Shown one piece after another: positions 34,979 to 44,252 of a stretch of 64,000 bases of DNA; the stretch's first letter is position 1, and each line of letters opens with the position of its first letter. The stretch lies in assembly GCF_014337155.1 (NCBI RefSeq), contig NZ_CP060632.1, forward strand, positions 1,867,001 through 1,931,000, in the 5' to 3' direction. Position numbers and translations under genes: made by a program. The notes below the pieces were generated by a model. The model saw only the letters and a program-made list of their open reading frames with translations, was not told where the DNA came from and made no database searches. Source of the DNA: Wujia chipingensis. GTDB taxonomy: Bacteria; Bacillota; Clostridia; Lachnospirales; Lachnospiraceae.

Positions 34979-36098
34979 TCCACTTCACCTCCACGCCCTG
35001 CATATAGCCACGCCATCCAGTCTTATCCTGAATGTCATAATACGGAACTACCATGTGCAGCTCCTGGTGCTTTTTATGCATATAATCAAGCTTCAAAAGC
35101 AGATCTTCTTTGTAATAAGGAGAAATAATCACATACGTTATCGGCTCTTCCATCTGCTGTATCTCGGTATCTACCATCTGCATAAATGCATCGATTCCTG
35201 CATTTTCTTTGATGCGTGCCAGATATTTGTCGATCGTTTCACCATGCTCCATCGACATGCCGGCTTCCACCCGCTCACACGCACCAGTCATGCAGTCAAT
35301 CCCATTTGATACAAGTTCCACCGATACCTTATGTTGCAGAAAATACTCAGCGATCGTTCCCGCCATACGGATACTCATCTCCTGCAGATATTCCGTCTTT
35401 ACCATGATATTCGTCTCCAGATTGAGCAGAATCCGCACGCGCTGTTCCGAAGTATAACCATACATATTTACCATGAGTTTTGACGCTTTCGCAGTTGCCT
35501 TCCAGTTGATCTTCCCGTAAGTATCTCCATAGGTGTATTCCCGGATTCCACGAAACGTATACGGATCCTCCATCTGATTTCGTCTCGTCTCCAACTCACC
35601 GAGCAAATGGGAACAGATCATCGAAAGCTCCGGGGATGCGACCCGCTTCGGCAGCACATACAGCCATGCGTCGGATTTCCGGCTATGTGCGAAATTCGTT
35701 GTCATAAAGAAATCCCGCGCCGTCATATTCAGACTCGGTATGCCATACAGTCCCCGCTTTCCAGTCTGAAACGGCAGCCGCCGCGTGATCTTCCGGTAGC
35801 CAAGCACAGAGAACACATCGTTTCGATAATAGCTGTCGGTCACGACTGTATTTTCTGTATCTGCAAACCGAAACGAACGATCGGTCGAGAATTTGACATG
35901 AAAGACAGGCAAAGGCAAAAACTTCCCATTGTAGATAACCTCTGTCAGGGCACTTGCATCCCCTTCTCTCACGCATGTATCCTCAAATGAAATTGTCACA
36001 TCGAGATTCCGGTTCCACCATTTCGCGTACAGACGCTTCTGCACAATATAAACCAGACTCGCAATCACAAGTGCAACAATCAGATTCACTGCTTCCAA
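34968..36098 (-). CDS. DUF58 domain protein
   Basis: 376 residues with two N-terminal membrane helices at about 5-22 (one hydrophobic hairpin), then a DUF58/VWA-like domain. The diagnostic stretch PYTFRGIREYTYGDTYGKINWKATAKASKLMV is near residues 180-210 (DPxxFRGxREYxxGDxxRxIxW in the family). Partners of MoxR ATPases; proposed to assemble or activate metal or surface protein complexes. It overlaps moxR by 13 nt and the membrane gene by 11 nt, so the three are tightly coupled. Confidence 0.88.
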   Translation of the reverse strand: MEAVNLIVALVIASLVYIVQKRLYAKWWNRNLDVTISFEDTCVREGDASALTEVIYNGKFLPLPVFHVKFSTDRSFRFADTENTVVTDSYYRNDVFSVLGYRKITRRLPFQTGKRGLYGIPSLNMTARDFFMTTNFAHSRKSDAWLYVLPKRVASPELSMICSHLLGELETRRNQMEDPYTFRGIREYTYGDTYGKINWKATAKASKLMVNMYGYTSEQRVRILLNLETNIMVKTEYLQEMSIRMAGTIAEYFLQHKVSVELVSNGIDCMTGACERVEAGMSMEHGETIDKYLARIKENAGIDAFMQMVDTEIQQMEEPITYVIISPYYKEDLLLKLDYMHKKHQELHMVVPYYDIQDKTGWRGYMQGVEVKWNEI

Positions 36099-37030
36099 TC
36101 CTCCACTGGCACTTCAACCGTTGCTATGATCTCCTGCATCCGTTCGTTGTTATCCTTTGTACTTCCATACGTCAGAAGTCGATGTGCCAGCACGCATGGT
36201 GCAAGCAGCTTCACATCATCTGGTATCACATATGTTCTTCCCTGCATTGCCGCATAGCATTGTGACGCACGGACAAGCGCCAACATCGCACGTGTACTGA
36301 CCTCTGTCATGACGCCCTGATTTTTTCCGGTTTCCTCAACAATCTGGACGATGTACTCCCGGATACACGGATGTACAGTTACCGTTCTTGCAGCTTCTCG
36401 CATCTGTGCAATCTGCTCCGCCGTGCAGACCGGTTTCAGAGAAAGAAGCGGATGTTCCCCCATAAAAGTCTCCATCACGTGCAGCTTCGCCTGCGTATCC
36501 AGCTGTCCCATTGAAAGCTTCATCATGAAACGATCCACTTGTGCTTCCGGAAGTGGATAGGTTCCGGTTGTCTCGATCGGGTTCTCCGTTGCAACTACCA
36601 AAAAAGGCTCCGCAAGCGGCAATGTCTCTCCATCGATCGTCACCTGCTTTTCCTCCATCGCTTCGAGCAAACTTGCCTGTGTACGTGGTGTCGCACGGTT
36701 GATCTCATCGGCAAGCAGAACATTTGTAAATACCGGTCCCTTTACCAGATGAAACTCCCCATCCTTCTGACTGTACACATTCAATCCCGTGATATCGCTC
36801 GGCATCAGATCCGGTGTAAACTGCACACGTTTCTGCTCCACATCCAGCAATCGTGCAAATGTCTTGGCAAGCGTCGTCTTTCCACTTCCCGGACGATCCT
36901 CTAACAGCACATGTCCGCCGGCAAGCAGCGCGACTAACAGCTTCTCAACAACCGCTTCTCCGGCAATCACAACCTTCGATGCTTCTGCGATCACATTCTG
37001 TGTTATTTTCTGCACCTCTGTAACTTCCAT
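36086..37030 (-). CDS. MoxR-family AAA+ ATPase
   Basis: 314 residues. Walker A DRPGSGKTTLAKTFARLL near 43, Walker B VLLADEINRATPRTQASLLEAMEE near 107, sensor ATENPIETTGTYPLPEAQVDRFMMK near 150, then a C-terminal helical lid. MoxR proteins act as chaperones with VWA or DUF58 partners. It is the first gene of the three-gene minus operon and is divergent from the C11 peptidase gene. Confidence 0.95.
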   Translation of the reverse strand: MEVTEVQKITQNVIAEASKVVIAGEAVVEKLLVALLAGGHVLLEDRPGSGKTTLAKTFARLLDVEQKRVQFTPDLMPSDITGLNVYSQKDGEFHLVKGPVFTNVLLADEINRATPRTQASLLEAMEEKQVTIDGETLPLAEPFLVVATENPIETTGTYPLPEAQVDRFMMKLSMGQLDTQAKLHVMETFMGEHPLLSLKPVCTAEQIAQMREAARTVTVHPCIREYIVQIVEETGKNQGVMTEVSTRAMLALVRASQCYAAMQGRTYVIPDDVKLLAPCVLAHRLLTYGSTKDNNERMQEIIATVEVPVEDWKQ

Positions 37031-37183
37031 AATTCCTCCTGTTTTCTATGTATTTCTAACTTATTTCTGCGTATATTCCATATATAGATTTATTCTAGCA
37101 TAATCTTTGAAAAATGGAAATTTTTTTACACGTTTTAAGCAATCTATGATATAGTTGATTTATCATATTTTGGGAGGTTTCCT

Positions 37184-39559
37184 ATGAATTGTAAAGCATG
37201 CGGACATGCATTAAATCAATACGGCATCTGTCCGGTCTGCGGATGGCAGGACCCATCATATGGACAGCAACCATCCTACAATGGGCAGCAGATGCCATAC
37301 CAACAGCCATACAGCGGGCAACAGATGTACAATCAACAACCTTACAACGGGCAGCAGATGTACAGCGGGCAACAAATGTACAATCAACAACCTTACAACG
37401 GGCAGCAGATGTACAACCAGCAATCGCCTTACAACGGGCAGCAGGTGTACAATCAGCAGATGCCATACCAGCAGCCACAAGGTTCCGTTCCACCAACACC
37501 AGCACCGAAAAAAAAGAAAAAATGGCCGCTCTTTGCCGGCATTGGCGGATGTGTTGTTGTTCTGGCAATCGGAATTGCACTGATCGTAACCAAACGTCCA
37601 ATCAAGGATCTGACAAACGACGATTCCCATACAACAACGGAACATTCTACCATGTCTCCTACAACGGAAGCTTCCGTGACCGAGCATCCACAACAGGCGG
37701 AAGCGGGCACAAAAACCGTTATGATCTATATGGTTGGTTCCGATCTGGAAAGCCAGTATCAGGCAGCTTCCACGGATATCGAAGAAATGCTTGATTCCGG
37801 CTATGATGAATCAAAAATGAATGTCTTGATCTACACTGGCGGCTGTTCCAACTGGCATAACCGTGACATCCCAGAGGACGCCAACTCTATTTTGAAGATT
37901 GAGAATGGATCGTTGACAGAGCTTACTTCCAAGGATGCTTCCAACATGGGCGATCCGTCAAACCTAACCGAATTCTTAAATTACGGTTACACGAACTATC
38001 CGGCAGAACAATACGACCTGATCTTATGGAATCACGGTGGCGGCGCGTTCTTCGGATATGGATTTGACGAGACAACCAATGACAGTCTGACCTTGGATGA
38101 GCTTGATCAGGCGTTTGCAGACTCTCCATTCCACGATGGAAACAAGCTGGAGTTTATCGGATTTGACGCCTGTCTGATGGCGAACATCGAGACTGCGCAC
38201 ACGTTAAGTCCTTATGCTAATTACATGGTTGCCTCTCAGGAATCCGAGCCGGGCAGCGGATGGTCCTACTCCTTCCTTGCCGACATCGAGACACTCCAAA
38301 GCGGCAAAGACATCGGACAGAAAATCGTGGACAGCTACATGCAGGATACAACAGATTACATGAACAGCATGCCATTTTCCTATGCGACAATCTGCTTATC
38401 TGTATTGGATCTGAGTCAGGTCGAAACATGTGAGATGGCATTAAATGATTTGTTTGCTTCTGTCAATAAAGATTTCAACGAAAGCACCTACCCGCAGTTT
38501 TCTTCTATGCGTAAGAATTCAAAAGAAATTGCAGCAGCCTACTCTTATACAGAAGGTTCCTATGATGTCATCGATCTTGGCGATTATGCATTACATATGA
38601 AATCCATCTATCCGGCAGAATCCGGTGCCCTCTCGGACGCATTGAACAAAATGATCGTATATTCCGATGCTAATGAGTCAAAGATCAACGGCGTATCAAT
38701 CTATCATCCGTATTACACGAAGCAATATGTTTCTTCGTTGATACCGATGTACACAACCTTTGATTTTGCAGAAAATTATACAAGCTACATTTCTCGGTTC
38801 GCTGGTATGCTGACCGACACCAACGCATTTGCAGTAACATGGAATCCAGAAGATCTCGTTCCAACGATGAACGATGATTCCACATTCTCGGTTACATTAA
38901 ATGCTGAACAATCTTCTGCTTTACAGAATGCATATTTTGTAATTGCCAAGAAGGATCAGGAAAAGGACGGCATGTATGATCTGGTTGCATTAAGCTCTGC
39001 CATCTCAAACGATGGAACCGGAAAACTGACGGCTGGCTTCGACGGACAGATTACCTACATGCAAAATGATACAACAAAAGAGAACTACGAACTGATGTAT
39101 ACCGTACAGGAAAAGACAGATACATACACCCGCTATCTGATCTCCAGTATCCTCTACAATGACGATATTGAAGGCGATGACAGTATGTATGCCTATTTCG
39201 TCTTAGAGGTATCCAACGAACATCCGGAAGGTCAGATTCTGGGAGCTTATCCGATTGACAATTATATCAACACTGAAGGAAATGAGATCTTCCCAGAGCG
39301 TTACGAGATCGATATCAACGACTACCAGAATGTCGCGTTCGGATATTTCTCTCACCGCTTCACCTCAAATGAAGACCTGACAAACTTCAACGATGCAGAC
39401 TGGGCAGACCTGACGATCAATTACAGCTCGTTCCCAATCTCCGAAGGCTTCACGCCGATACGGGATGCATTGCTTGCCGGAGAAGAATATTATGGTATGT
39501 TCATCTTCGAAGATATGCAGGGAAACAGACATTGCTCAAGTCTGGTACAAATTCAGTAA
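37184..39559 (+). CDS. Zinc-ribbon, membrane-anchored clostripain-like (C11) cysteine peptidase
   Basis: 791 residues. Residues 1-20 form a zinc ribbon (CKACGHALNQYGICPVCG). Residues 25-100 are Gln/Tyr-rich repeats of the type YNGQQMYNQQ. One membrane helix lies at about 114-137, followed by a Thr/Ser-rich spacer. The C11 peptidase domain starts near 175: KTVMIYMVGSDLESQ, NHGGG with catalytic His284 and FDACLM with catalytic Cys330. The family cleaves after Arg or Lys. The layout suggests a cytoplasmic N-terminus and an external protease. GGGAGG precedes the ATG; a possible promoter (TTTACA, 17 nt, GATATA) lies about 60 nt upstream. Confidence 0.88.
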   Translation: MNCKACGHALNQYGICPVCGWQDPSYGQQPSYNGQQMPYQQPYSGQQMYNQQPYNGQQMYSGQQMYNQQPYNGQQMYNQQSPYNGQQVYNQQMPYQQPQGSVPPTPAPKKKKKWPLFAGIGGCVVVLAIGIALIVTKRPIKDLTNDDSHTTTEHSTMSPTTEASVTEHPQQAEAGTKTVMIYMVGSDLESQYQAASTDIEEMLDSGYDESKMNVLIYTGGCSNWHNRDIPEDANSILKIENGSLTELTSKDASNMGDPSNLTEFLNYGYTNYPAEQYDLILWNHGGGAFFGYGFDETTNDSLTLDELDQAFADSPFHDGNKLEFIGFDACLMANIETAHTLSPYANYMVASQESEPGSGWSYSFLADIETLQSGKDIGQKIVDSYMQDTTDYMNSMPFSYATICLSVLDLSQVETCEMALNDLFASVNKDFNESTYPQFSSMRKNSKEIAAAYSYTEGSYDVIDLGDYALHMKSIYPAESGALSDALNKMIVYSDANESKINGVSIYHPYYTKQYVSSLIPMYTTFDFAENYTSYISRFAGMLTDTNAFAVTWNPEDLVPTMNDDSTFSVTLNAEQSSALQNAYFVIAKKDQEKDGMYDLVALSSAISNDGTGKLTAGFDGQITYMQNDTTKENYELMYTVQEKTDTYTRYLISSILYNDDIEGDDSMYAYFVLEVSNEHPEGQILGAYPIDNYINTEGNEIFPERYEIDINDYQNVAFGYFSHRFTSNEDLTNFNDADWADLTINYSSFPISEGFTPIRDALLAGEEYYGMFIFEDMQGNRHCSSLVQIQ
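37325..37414 (+). repeat. In-frame tandem repeat, 51-bp period
   Basis: A 39-bp stretch from ATGTACAATC to CAGATGTAC occurs twice exactly, at 37325 and 37376, with partial copies around it. The 51-bp period is 17 codons, so gain or loss of a unit keeps the frame. It encodes the Gln/Tyr-rich part of the C11 peptidase. Confidence 0.85.
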
Positions 39560-39571
39560 ATAACTCATTAC

Positions 39572-39606
39572 AAAAAATGCGTCAGCTTAACGCTGGCGCA
39601 TTTTTT
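39572..39606. terminator. Shared terminator of the C11 peptidase gene and the convergent gene
   Basis: AATGCGTCAGC and GCTGGCGCATT pair around a 5-nt loop, with A and T runs outside. It ends the plus-strand peptidase gene. The stop codon of the minus-strand gene (39587-39589) falls in the loop, so the hairpin overlaps that reading frame's last codons. Confidence 0.85.
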
Positions 39607-40462
39607 CATATCCACTCCGGCTGCCACTGCTGGCAGTCTCCTGATCGTATTTATCTTTCAACCGGTCGATATCAGACTTCACTCCACGCACATCGAAATG
39701 TGGCAGTTCAAACTTATATCCATTGTCTGCTAAAAAACGATGTGCAACTGAAAACGTAATATCATCGAAGTTCGTCATAAACCGATGGTTGATCTCTCTG
39801 ACACAACTCTCCACACTCTCGTATTTTCCCGGATCAATCTCCGAGAACACCTGATAGAACGTATCGAGGCAGATGCTTCTCTGACTCTCAAAGTCCGATG
39901 TGACATTCTGCACTGGAAACGCATGCAGATACGCTCTTAACCACGCCGAATCTCCACGATACCACTGTGAGACGGTATCATACTTTTGATCCATGTCTAA
40001 AATCTCCCGCTCCCAGCAGTTTGACATATACGATGCATCGACGATCCGGTCAATCTCCTCATCGGTCAGATACAGATCATATTTCTGATTAAATTTCTGA
40101 ATAATCTTTCTTCGCTTTGGTACTGCTCTTGTAAGTCCCGTTACCGTGGTTCCGGTACTCGCTGTTGATGCCTGATTGTAATGCTGCTTATAATAATCAT
40201 AGTCATTCTGCTTCTGTCTGGCTTTTCCCTTGGATGATTTTGCAATCAACCATGCAATAAGCCAGATCGGAGCACCGACTACAGCTATGATTAACGAAAC
40301 CATCAACAATATGCCAAAACCAGAACTAAAACTTGACAGACTACTGATCATAAATAGCAAAAAGACGATCAAACCAAATTTGTCGTGCAGTTTACTATAT
40401 ATCTTCGGGTTGTTTCTGCCATACATTCCATACCAAATAAAGAATATAAATAAAAGTGGCAT
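39587..40462 (-). CDS. Membrane protein of unknown function
   Basis: 291 residues. The N-terminus has a short hydrophobic start and two or three membrane helices up to about residue 75, then a Lys/Gln-rich linker and a soluble helical domain of about 180 residues (TDEEIDRIVDASYMSNCWEREI, SEIDPGKYESVESCVREINHRF). No known domain recognised. Its stop lies in the terminator loop of the convergent C11 gene. It follows yebC after about 130 nt that contain two hairpin repeats and a terminator, so it is probably a separate unit. Confidence 0.7.
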   Translation of the reverse strand: MPLLFIFFIWYGMYGRNNPKIYSKLHDKFGLIVFLLFMISSLSSFSSGFGILLMVSLIIAVVGAPIWLIAWLIAKSSKGKARQKQNDYDYYKQHYNQASTASTGTTVTGLTRAVPKRRKIIQKFNQKYDLYLTDEEIDRIVDASYMSNCWEREILDMDQKYDTVSQWYRGDSAWLRAYLHAFPVQNVTSDFESQRSICLDTFYQVFSEIDPGKYESVESCVREINHRFMTNFDDITFSVAHRFLADNGYKFELPHFDVRGVKSDIDRLKDKYDQETASSGSRSGYEKMRQR

Positions 40463-40478
40463 GTTACTCCTTTACCTA

Positions 40479-40550
40479 CTCATCCCTCTTACCAGCTTAC
40501 GCTGGTAAAAACGGATTACTCTCATCCCTCTTACCAGCTTACGCTGGTAA
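40479..40550. repeat. Two exact 30-bp direct repeats, each a hairpin
   Basis: The 30-bp unit CTCATCCCTC...GCTGGTAA occurs at 40479-40508 and 40521-40550 (42-bp period). Each contains the perfect 8-bp hairpin TTACCAGC-TTAC-GCTGGTAA. They lie in the gap between yebC and the downstream minus-strand gene, upstream of that gene's start. Confidence 0.85.
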
Positions 40551-40563
40551 GAAAGGTCTTCGT

Positions 40564-40590
40564 AAAAAAATGCTGGCAAGCCGCATTTTT
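40564..40590 (-). terminator. Terminator of yebC
   Basis: On the minus strand AAAAAAATGCGGC, TT, GCCAGCATTTTTTT: a stem with one bulged A and a T7 run, starting 1 nt after the yebC stop. Confidence 0.8.
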
Positions 40591-41319
40591 TTACTCATCC
40601 CAGTTATGATACACGTCCTGGACGTCGTCATCCTCATCGAGCATGTCAAGGATGCGGTTCATCTTCTTGATGTCATCCTCAGATGTAAGCTCTACGTAGT
40701 TCTGTGGAATCATTGTAACGTCTGCCTCAGCCATCGGGATATTCTCTTTCTCAAGGGCCTCACGAACGGCTGTGAACTCATCCGGAGCAGTTAAGATTTC
40801 GAAGCTGTCCTCTTCCTCGTTGAAGTCTTCTGCACCTGCGTCAAGTGCAATCATCATCAGATCATCTGCGTCCATATCGCAGTCCTCTTTCGCGATGATA
40901 ATCTGTCCCTTCTCATCAAACATATAAGATACACAACCAGTCGTTCCGACATTTCCGCCACCCTTTGTGAATGCATTTCTTACATTGGATGCTGTACGGT
41001 TCTTGTTATCGGTAAGCGCATTTACGATAATTGCTGTTCCACTTGGGCCATAGCCTTCATATGTAATTGTTACATAGTTTACGGAATTTGCATCACCGGC
41101 TGCCTTCTTGATACCACGATCAATCGTGTCGTTTGGCATGTTATTTGCTTTTGCCTTTGCAATGACATCACGCAACTTGCTATTGTTCGCTGGATCTGGT
41201 CCGCCTTCCTTTACGGCAACTGCGATCTCACGACCAATGATCGTAAATACTTTTCCCTTTGCAGCGTCGTTTTTCTCTTTCTTGTGCTTAATGTTCGCAA
41301 ATTTTGAATGTCCTGACAT
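40591..41319 (-). CDS. yebC: YebC/PmpR-family translation factor
   Basis: 242 residues. Starts [24 protein letters not shown], diagnostic of the family, with [24 protein letters not shown] and the [19 protein letters not shown] segment following. Members bind the ribosome and ease stalling at prolines; they were earlier annotated as transcription regulators. It lies 6 nt after a CBS-domain gene and ends at a clear terminator. Confidence 0.95.
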   Translation of the reverse strand: MSGHSKFANIKHKKEKNDAAKGKVFTIIGREIAVAVKEGGPDPANNSKLRDVIAKAKANNMPNDTIDRGIKKAAGDANSVNYVTITYEGYGPSGTAIIVNALTDNKNRTASNVRNAFTKGGGNVGTTGCVSYMFDEKGQIIIAKEDCDMDADDLMMIALDAGAEDFNEEEDSFEILTAPDEFTAVREALEKENIPMAEADVTMIPQNYVELTSEDDIKKMNRILDMLDEDDDVQDVYHNWDE

Positions 41320-41325
41320 TGTTTG

Positions 41326-42156
41326 TTACTCCTCTTCCTTTAGTTTCGTGATTTTAACAGTAATAATCCTGTTATCTTCTATTTTTACCGGGATAAATTC
41401 ATACCCCTGATATTCTATCTTAAAGGATTCACCCTCTTCTGGCAACCGTCCATGCTCATAGAGCAGGAAACCGTTTACCGTCTCAAAATCCTCATCCGGG
41501 AATTCGATTCCAAGTAAATCCTCCAGATCTTCTAACGTTGCTCCGCCGTCAACCAGATATTCGTCCTCCGACTGCTTCTGGATCTCTTCCGGCTGTTCCT
41601 CATCGTGCTCATCCAATATATTTCCGACGATCTCTTCTAAGATGTCCTCCATCGTGACAATGCCTTCCGTTTGACCATATTCGTCCACCACGACTGCCAT
41701 ATGGATCTTCTCCCGCTGCATCCGCTGCAAAAGCTCGGATACATCCTTCGTCGGATGTGTGACAATTGCTTTGTCAACCATTCCCGCAACCGGTGTTTTC
41801 GGATCCTTCATATAGACCGCAATCAGATCTTTGATATGTACAAGTCCGATGATATTATCCAGATCCTCCTCATAAACCGGGTATCTGGAAAAATTATTTT
41901 CTACTGCAAGCTGCAATGCCTGCTCCACGGTCTGGGTGTTCTCCACAGCAACAATCTTCTGCCGTGGTGTCATGATATCCTTCGCTTCTTTGTCTCCGAA
42001 CTCAAAGATGTTGTTGATAAGCTCCATCTCGCCTTCTTCGATCAAGCCCTGTTCATGCCCTTCCTCGACCATGGAAAGAATCTCTTCTTCTACTTTGTCT
42101 TCGTCCACCTTCTTCGAAAAAAACTTTCGAAAACCACTGGGTCCGCTTTGTGACAT
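41326..42156 (-). CDS. CBS-pair protein of the CorC/TlyC (hemolysin-like) family, without membrane domain
   Basis: 276 residues from ATG at 42156; the frame extends 54 codons further but the AAAGGAG before 42156 and the MSQSGPSGFRKFF start fit. Two CBS domains (EDIMTPRQKIVAVE at about 60-75 and MQREKIHMAVVVDEYGQTEGIVTMEDILEEIVG near 140-170) precede a CorC_HlyC domain ending RITVKI. Related proteins bind adenosyl ligands and take part in Mg2+ or Co2+ export. The usual DUF21 membrane part is absent, so this is the soluble CorC type. Confidence 0.88.
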   Translation of the reverse strand: MSQSGPSGFRKFFSKKVDEDKVEEEILSMVEEGHEQGLIEEGEMELINNIFEFGDKEAKDIMTPRQKIVAVENTQTVEQALQLAVENNFSRYPVYEEDLDNIIGLVHIKDLIAVYMKDPKTPVAGMVDKAIVTHPTKDVSELLQRMQREKIHMAVVVDEYGQTEGIVTMEDILEEIVGNILDEHDEEQPEEIQKQSEDEYLVDGGATLEDLEDLLGIEFPDEDFETVNGFLLYEHGRLPEEGESFKIEYQGYEFIPVKIEDNRIITVKITKLKEEE

Positions 42157-42173
42157 AGTTGTTATTTCTCCTT

Positions 42174-42515
42174 TTATAATTCTAAGCTGATGCGCAGCGC
42201 CTCGTTCACGCGGCGGATGATCGTATTGTCCAGATGACAGACTTTTTCTTTCAGTCTCTGTTTGTCGATCGTGCGCACCTGTTCTAACAGTATAACAGAA
42301 TCTTTGGCAATATCGCAATACCTTGAATCAAGTTCTACATGCGTTGGAAGCTTCGCCTTGTGCATCTGCGACGTGATCGCCGCAATGATCACAGTGGAAC
42401 TGTATTTGTTTCCCGCTTCATTTTGAATAATAAGTACCGGACGAACGCCGCCCTGTTCAGATCCTACGACCGGGCGCAGGTCTGCATAATAAATATCTCC
42501 ACGTCTGATAATCAA
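42174..42515 (-). CDS. mazF: MazF/PemK-family endoribonuclease toxin, no antitoxin seen
   Basis: 113 residues from a TTG at 42515, chosen because AGGAG lies 10 nt upstream and the protein then starts [13 protein letters not shown], like Bacillus NdoA. Upstream TTG (42542) and GTG (42524) starts in the frame are poorly placed. Family residues: [57 protein letters not shown]. It cuts mRNA at short motifs. NdoA normally follows an antitoxin gene; the 99 nt upstream hold none. Confidence 0.9.
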   Translation of the reverse strand: MIIRRGDIYYADLRPVVGSEQGGVRPVLIIQNEAGNKYSSTVIIAAITSQMHKAKLPTHVELDSRYCDIAKDSVILLEQVRTIDKQRLKEKVCHLDNTIIRRVNEALRISLEL

Positions 42516-42614
42516 TGCCTTCACACTCCTATTGTTGTTCAAACTATTACAAGTATTTCCAACAATTCTTCTGTGTATGCAATCAATTAGAACTATATTA
42601 TCAAACGGTGTATC

Positions 42615-44123
42615 CTATTCTTCTGCTTCCTTCGCAATAATCTGCTCGATGCTTCGTACAATATCTCCGGCGATCATGCTGTACTGTCCCTTTTCTTCTG
42701 CGGCCGCCTGACCTGCCATACCATGCATGCAGACACCAAGCTTTGTCGCCTCAAACCGATCCATGCCCTGTGCCAGAAGTCCGGCAATAATTCCAGTCAG
42801 CACATCGCCAGATCCGCCTGTTGCCATGCCATTTGTACCTGTTATATTAATATATGCCTGAAGTCCGCCATCGGACACCACCGTGCGCGCATCTTTTAAT
42901 GCAACGACCACATTATGGCGCTTGGCAAACTCTCTTGCAAGATCGTATTTATTCGCCTTAATATCCGTCACCGACTGATTCGTAAGTCTTGACATCTCCA
43001 TCAAATGTGGCGTCAGAATGAGCTTCGAATGCATCGTCTCAAACAGATCCATATGCTCGGATAACACATTGATTCCATCGGCATCTAAGACAACCGTGCC
43101 ATCAAAGCTACGAAGTACCTTGTCAACCAGATACTGCGCTGCTTCCCCGGTTCCAAGTCCCGGTCCTAACACAAGCACATCTGCCCAGCCCATGACCGTC
43201 TTCATCGCACTGCGCATCGTGTCGATATCATCTTCTTTGTATGTTGTAAGCAATGCTTCCGGGAGTCTCGACTGGATAATCTCGCGATTCTCCTCTACGG
43301 TGCACACACGCACCAGCCCACAGCCCATACGGTAAGCAGCCTCTGCGGAAAACAGTGCCGCTCCTGCCATATTTTTGCTGCCTGCGATGATTCCGACCTT
43401 ACCATAAGTTCCCTTGTGGGAATCCCTTTTTCTATGTGGGAGCAATTCCTCTACATCCTTTGGATCATAGGTGTATAACCGTGGCTCTACAAAATCAATC
43501 GCCTGCTTCGGGAATCCGATATCGACCACGGATACCTCTCCTGCGTACTCATATCCCATACCCATGAGAAGTCCGAGCTTCATCAGCCCGAATGTCACAG
43601 TCGCATCCGCATGGAACGCCGTACCGAGCAGGAACCCGGTTGTCGCATCAATTCCGGATGGTACATCGATAGCTAACTTATAACCATCCATATCATTTAA
43701 TGCTTTAATTACTTCTGCCTGTCTGCCCATCACAGCACGTGACAGACCAACACCGAAGATGCCGTCGATAATCACATCATATCCGGCGTTCACAAGCTCA
43801 TCCACAAACTTCATATTCAGCTTCTTGGCGATTGCATACTGCGCATCGAAACCGGTGCTGGCAGACTTCAATCCGTCTACCCAGTAAATCTCGACATCGT
43901 ATCCTTCCATCATAAGGATTCTTCCGGCTGCAATTCCATCTCCGCCGTTATTTCCACTCTCGACTACGATCAGCACATGCGCGCCTGCCGGGAATCGTTC
44001 CTTGACATGCTCCGCGATCCGGAGTGCCGCACGCTCCATCAGTACGAGCTGTGGAATTCCTATTACATTAGTTGCAAATTCATCAATTCTGAACACTTCC
44101 TGTCCAGTTGCAATGTATCTCAT
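42615..44123 (-). CDS. nnr: Bifunctional NAD(P)H-hydrate repair enzyme (epimerase plus dehydratase)
   Basis: 502 residues. Residues 1-215 form the epimerase (YjeF_N): VVESGNNGGDGIAAGRIL near 53 and VDVGLS-like IDGIFGVGLSR. Residues 225-495 form the dehydratase (carbohydrate-kinase-like): GKVGIIAGSKNMAGAALFSAEAAYRMGCG (two parts), VLGPGLGTGEAA, LTPHLMEMSRL, and NGMATGGSGDVLTGIIAGLLAQG near 435. It repairs damaged hydrated NADH and NADPH. It lies about 100 nt upstream of mazF on the same strand. Confidence 0.95.
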   Translation of the reverse strand: MRYIATGQEVFRIDEFATNVIGIPQLVLMERAALRIAEHVKERFPAGAHVLIVVESGNNGGDGIAAGRILMMEGYDVEIYWVDGLKSASTGFDAQYAIAKKLNMKFVDELVNAGYDVIIDGIFGVGLSRAVMGRQAEVIKALNDMDGYKLAIDVPSGIDATTGFLLGTAFHADATVTFGLMKLGLLMGMGYEYAGEVSVVDIGFPKQAIDFVEPRLYTYDPKDVEELLPHRKRDSHKGTYGKVGIIAGSKNMAGAALFSAEAAYRMGCGLVRVCTVEENREIIQSRLPEALLTTYKEDDIDTMRSAMKTVMGWADVLVLGPGLGTGEAAQYLVDKVLRSFDGTVVLDADGINVLSEHMDLFETMHSKLILTPHLMEMSRLTNQSVTDIKANKYDLAREFAKRHNVVVALKDARTVVSDGGLQAYINITGTNGMATGGSGDVLTGIIAGLLAQGMDRFEATKLGVCMHGMAGQAAAEEKGQYSMIAGDIVRSIEQIIAKEAEE

Positions 44124-44252
44124 TTCTTCGTCCCCCGAATGACTAAGTATATAGGCATTTTACCCCAAATGCCGTATAAATACAATATCTGGTTTCAGGA
44201 ATCGACTTTATGTAGTATACTATGAATCAAAGTAACAAAGGGGGATATCTCT

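Noticed and set aside
40479-40550. CRISPR array
   Set aside because: Only two repeats with a 12-bp spacer, each a short hairpin, and no cas genes nearby.
41326-42318. Longer N-terminus for the CBS protein
   Set aside because: The extra 54 codons overlap the end of mazF in another frame and read as noise; the ATG at 42156 has a good ribosome site.
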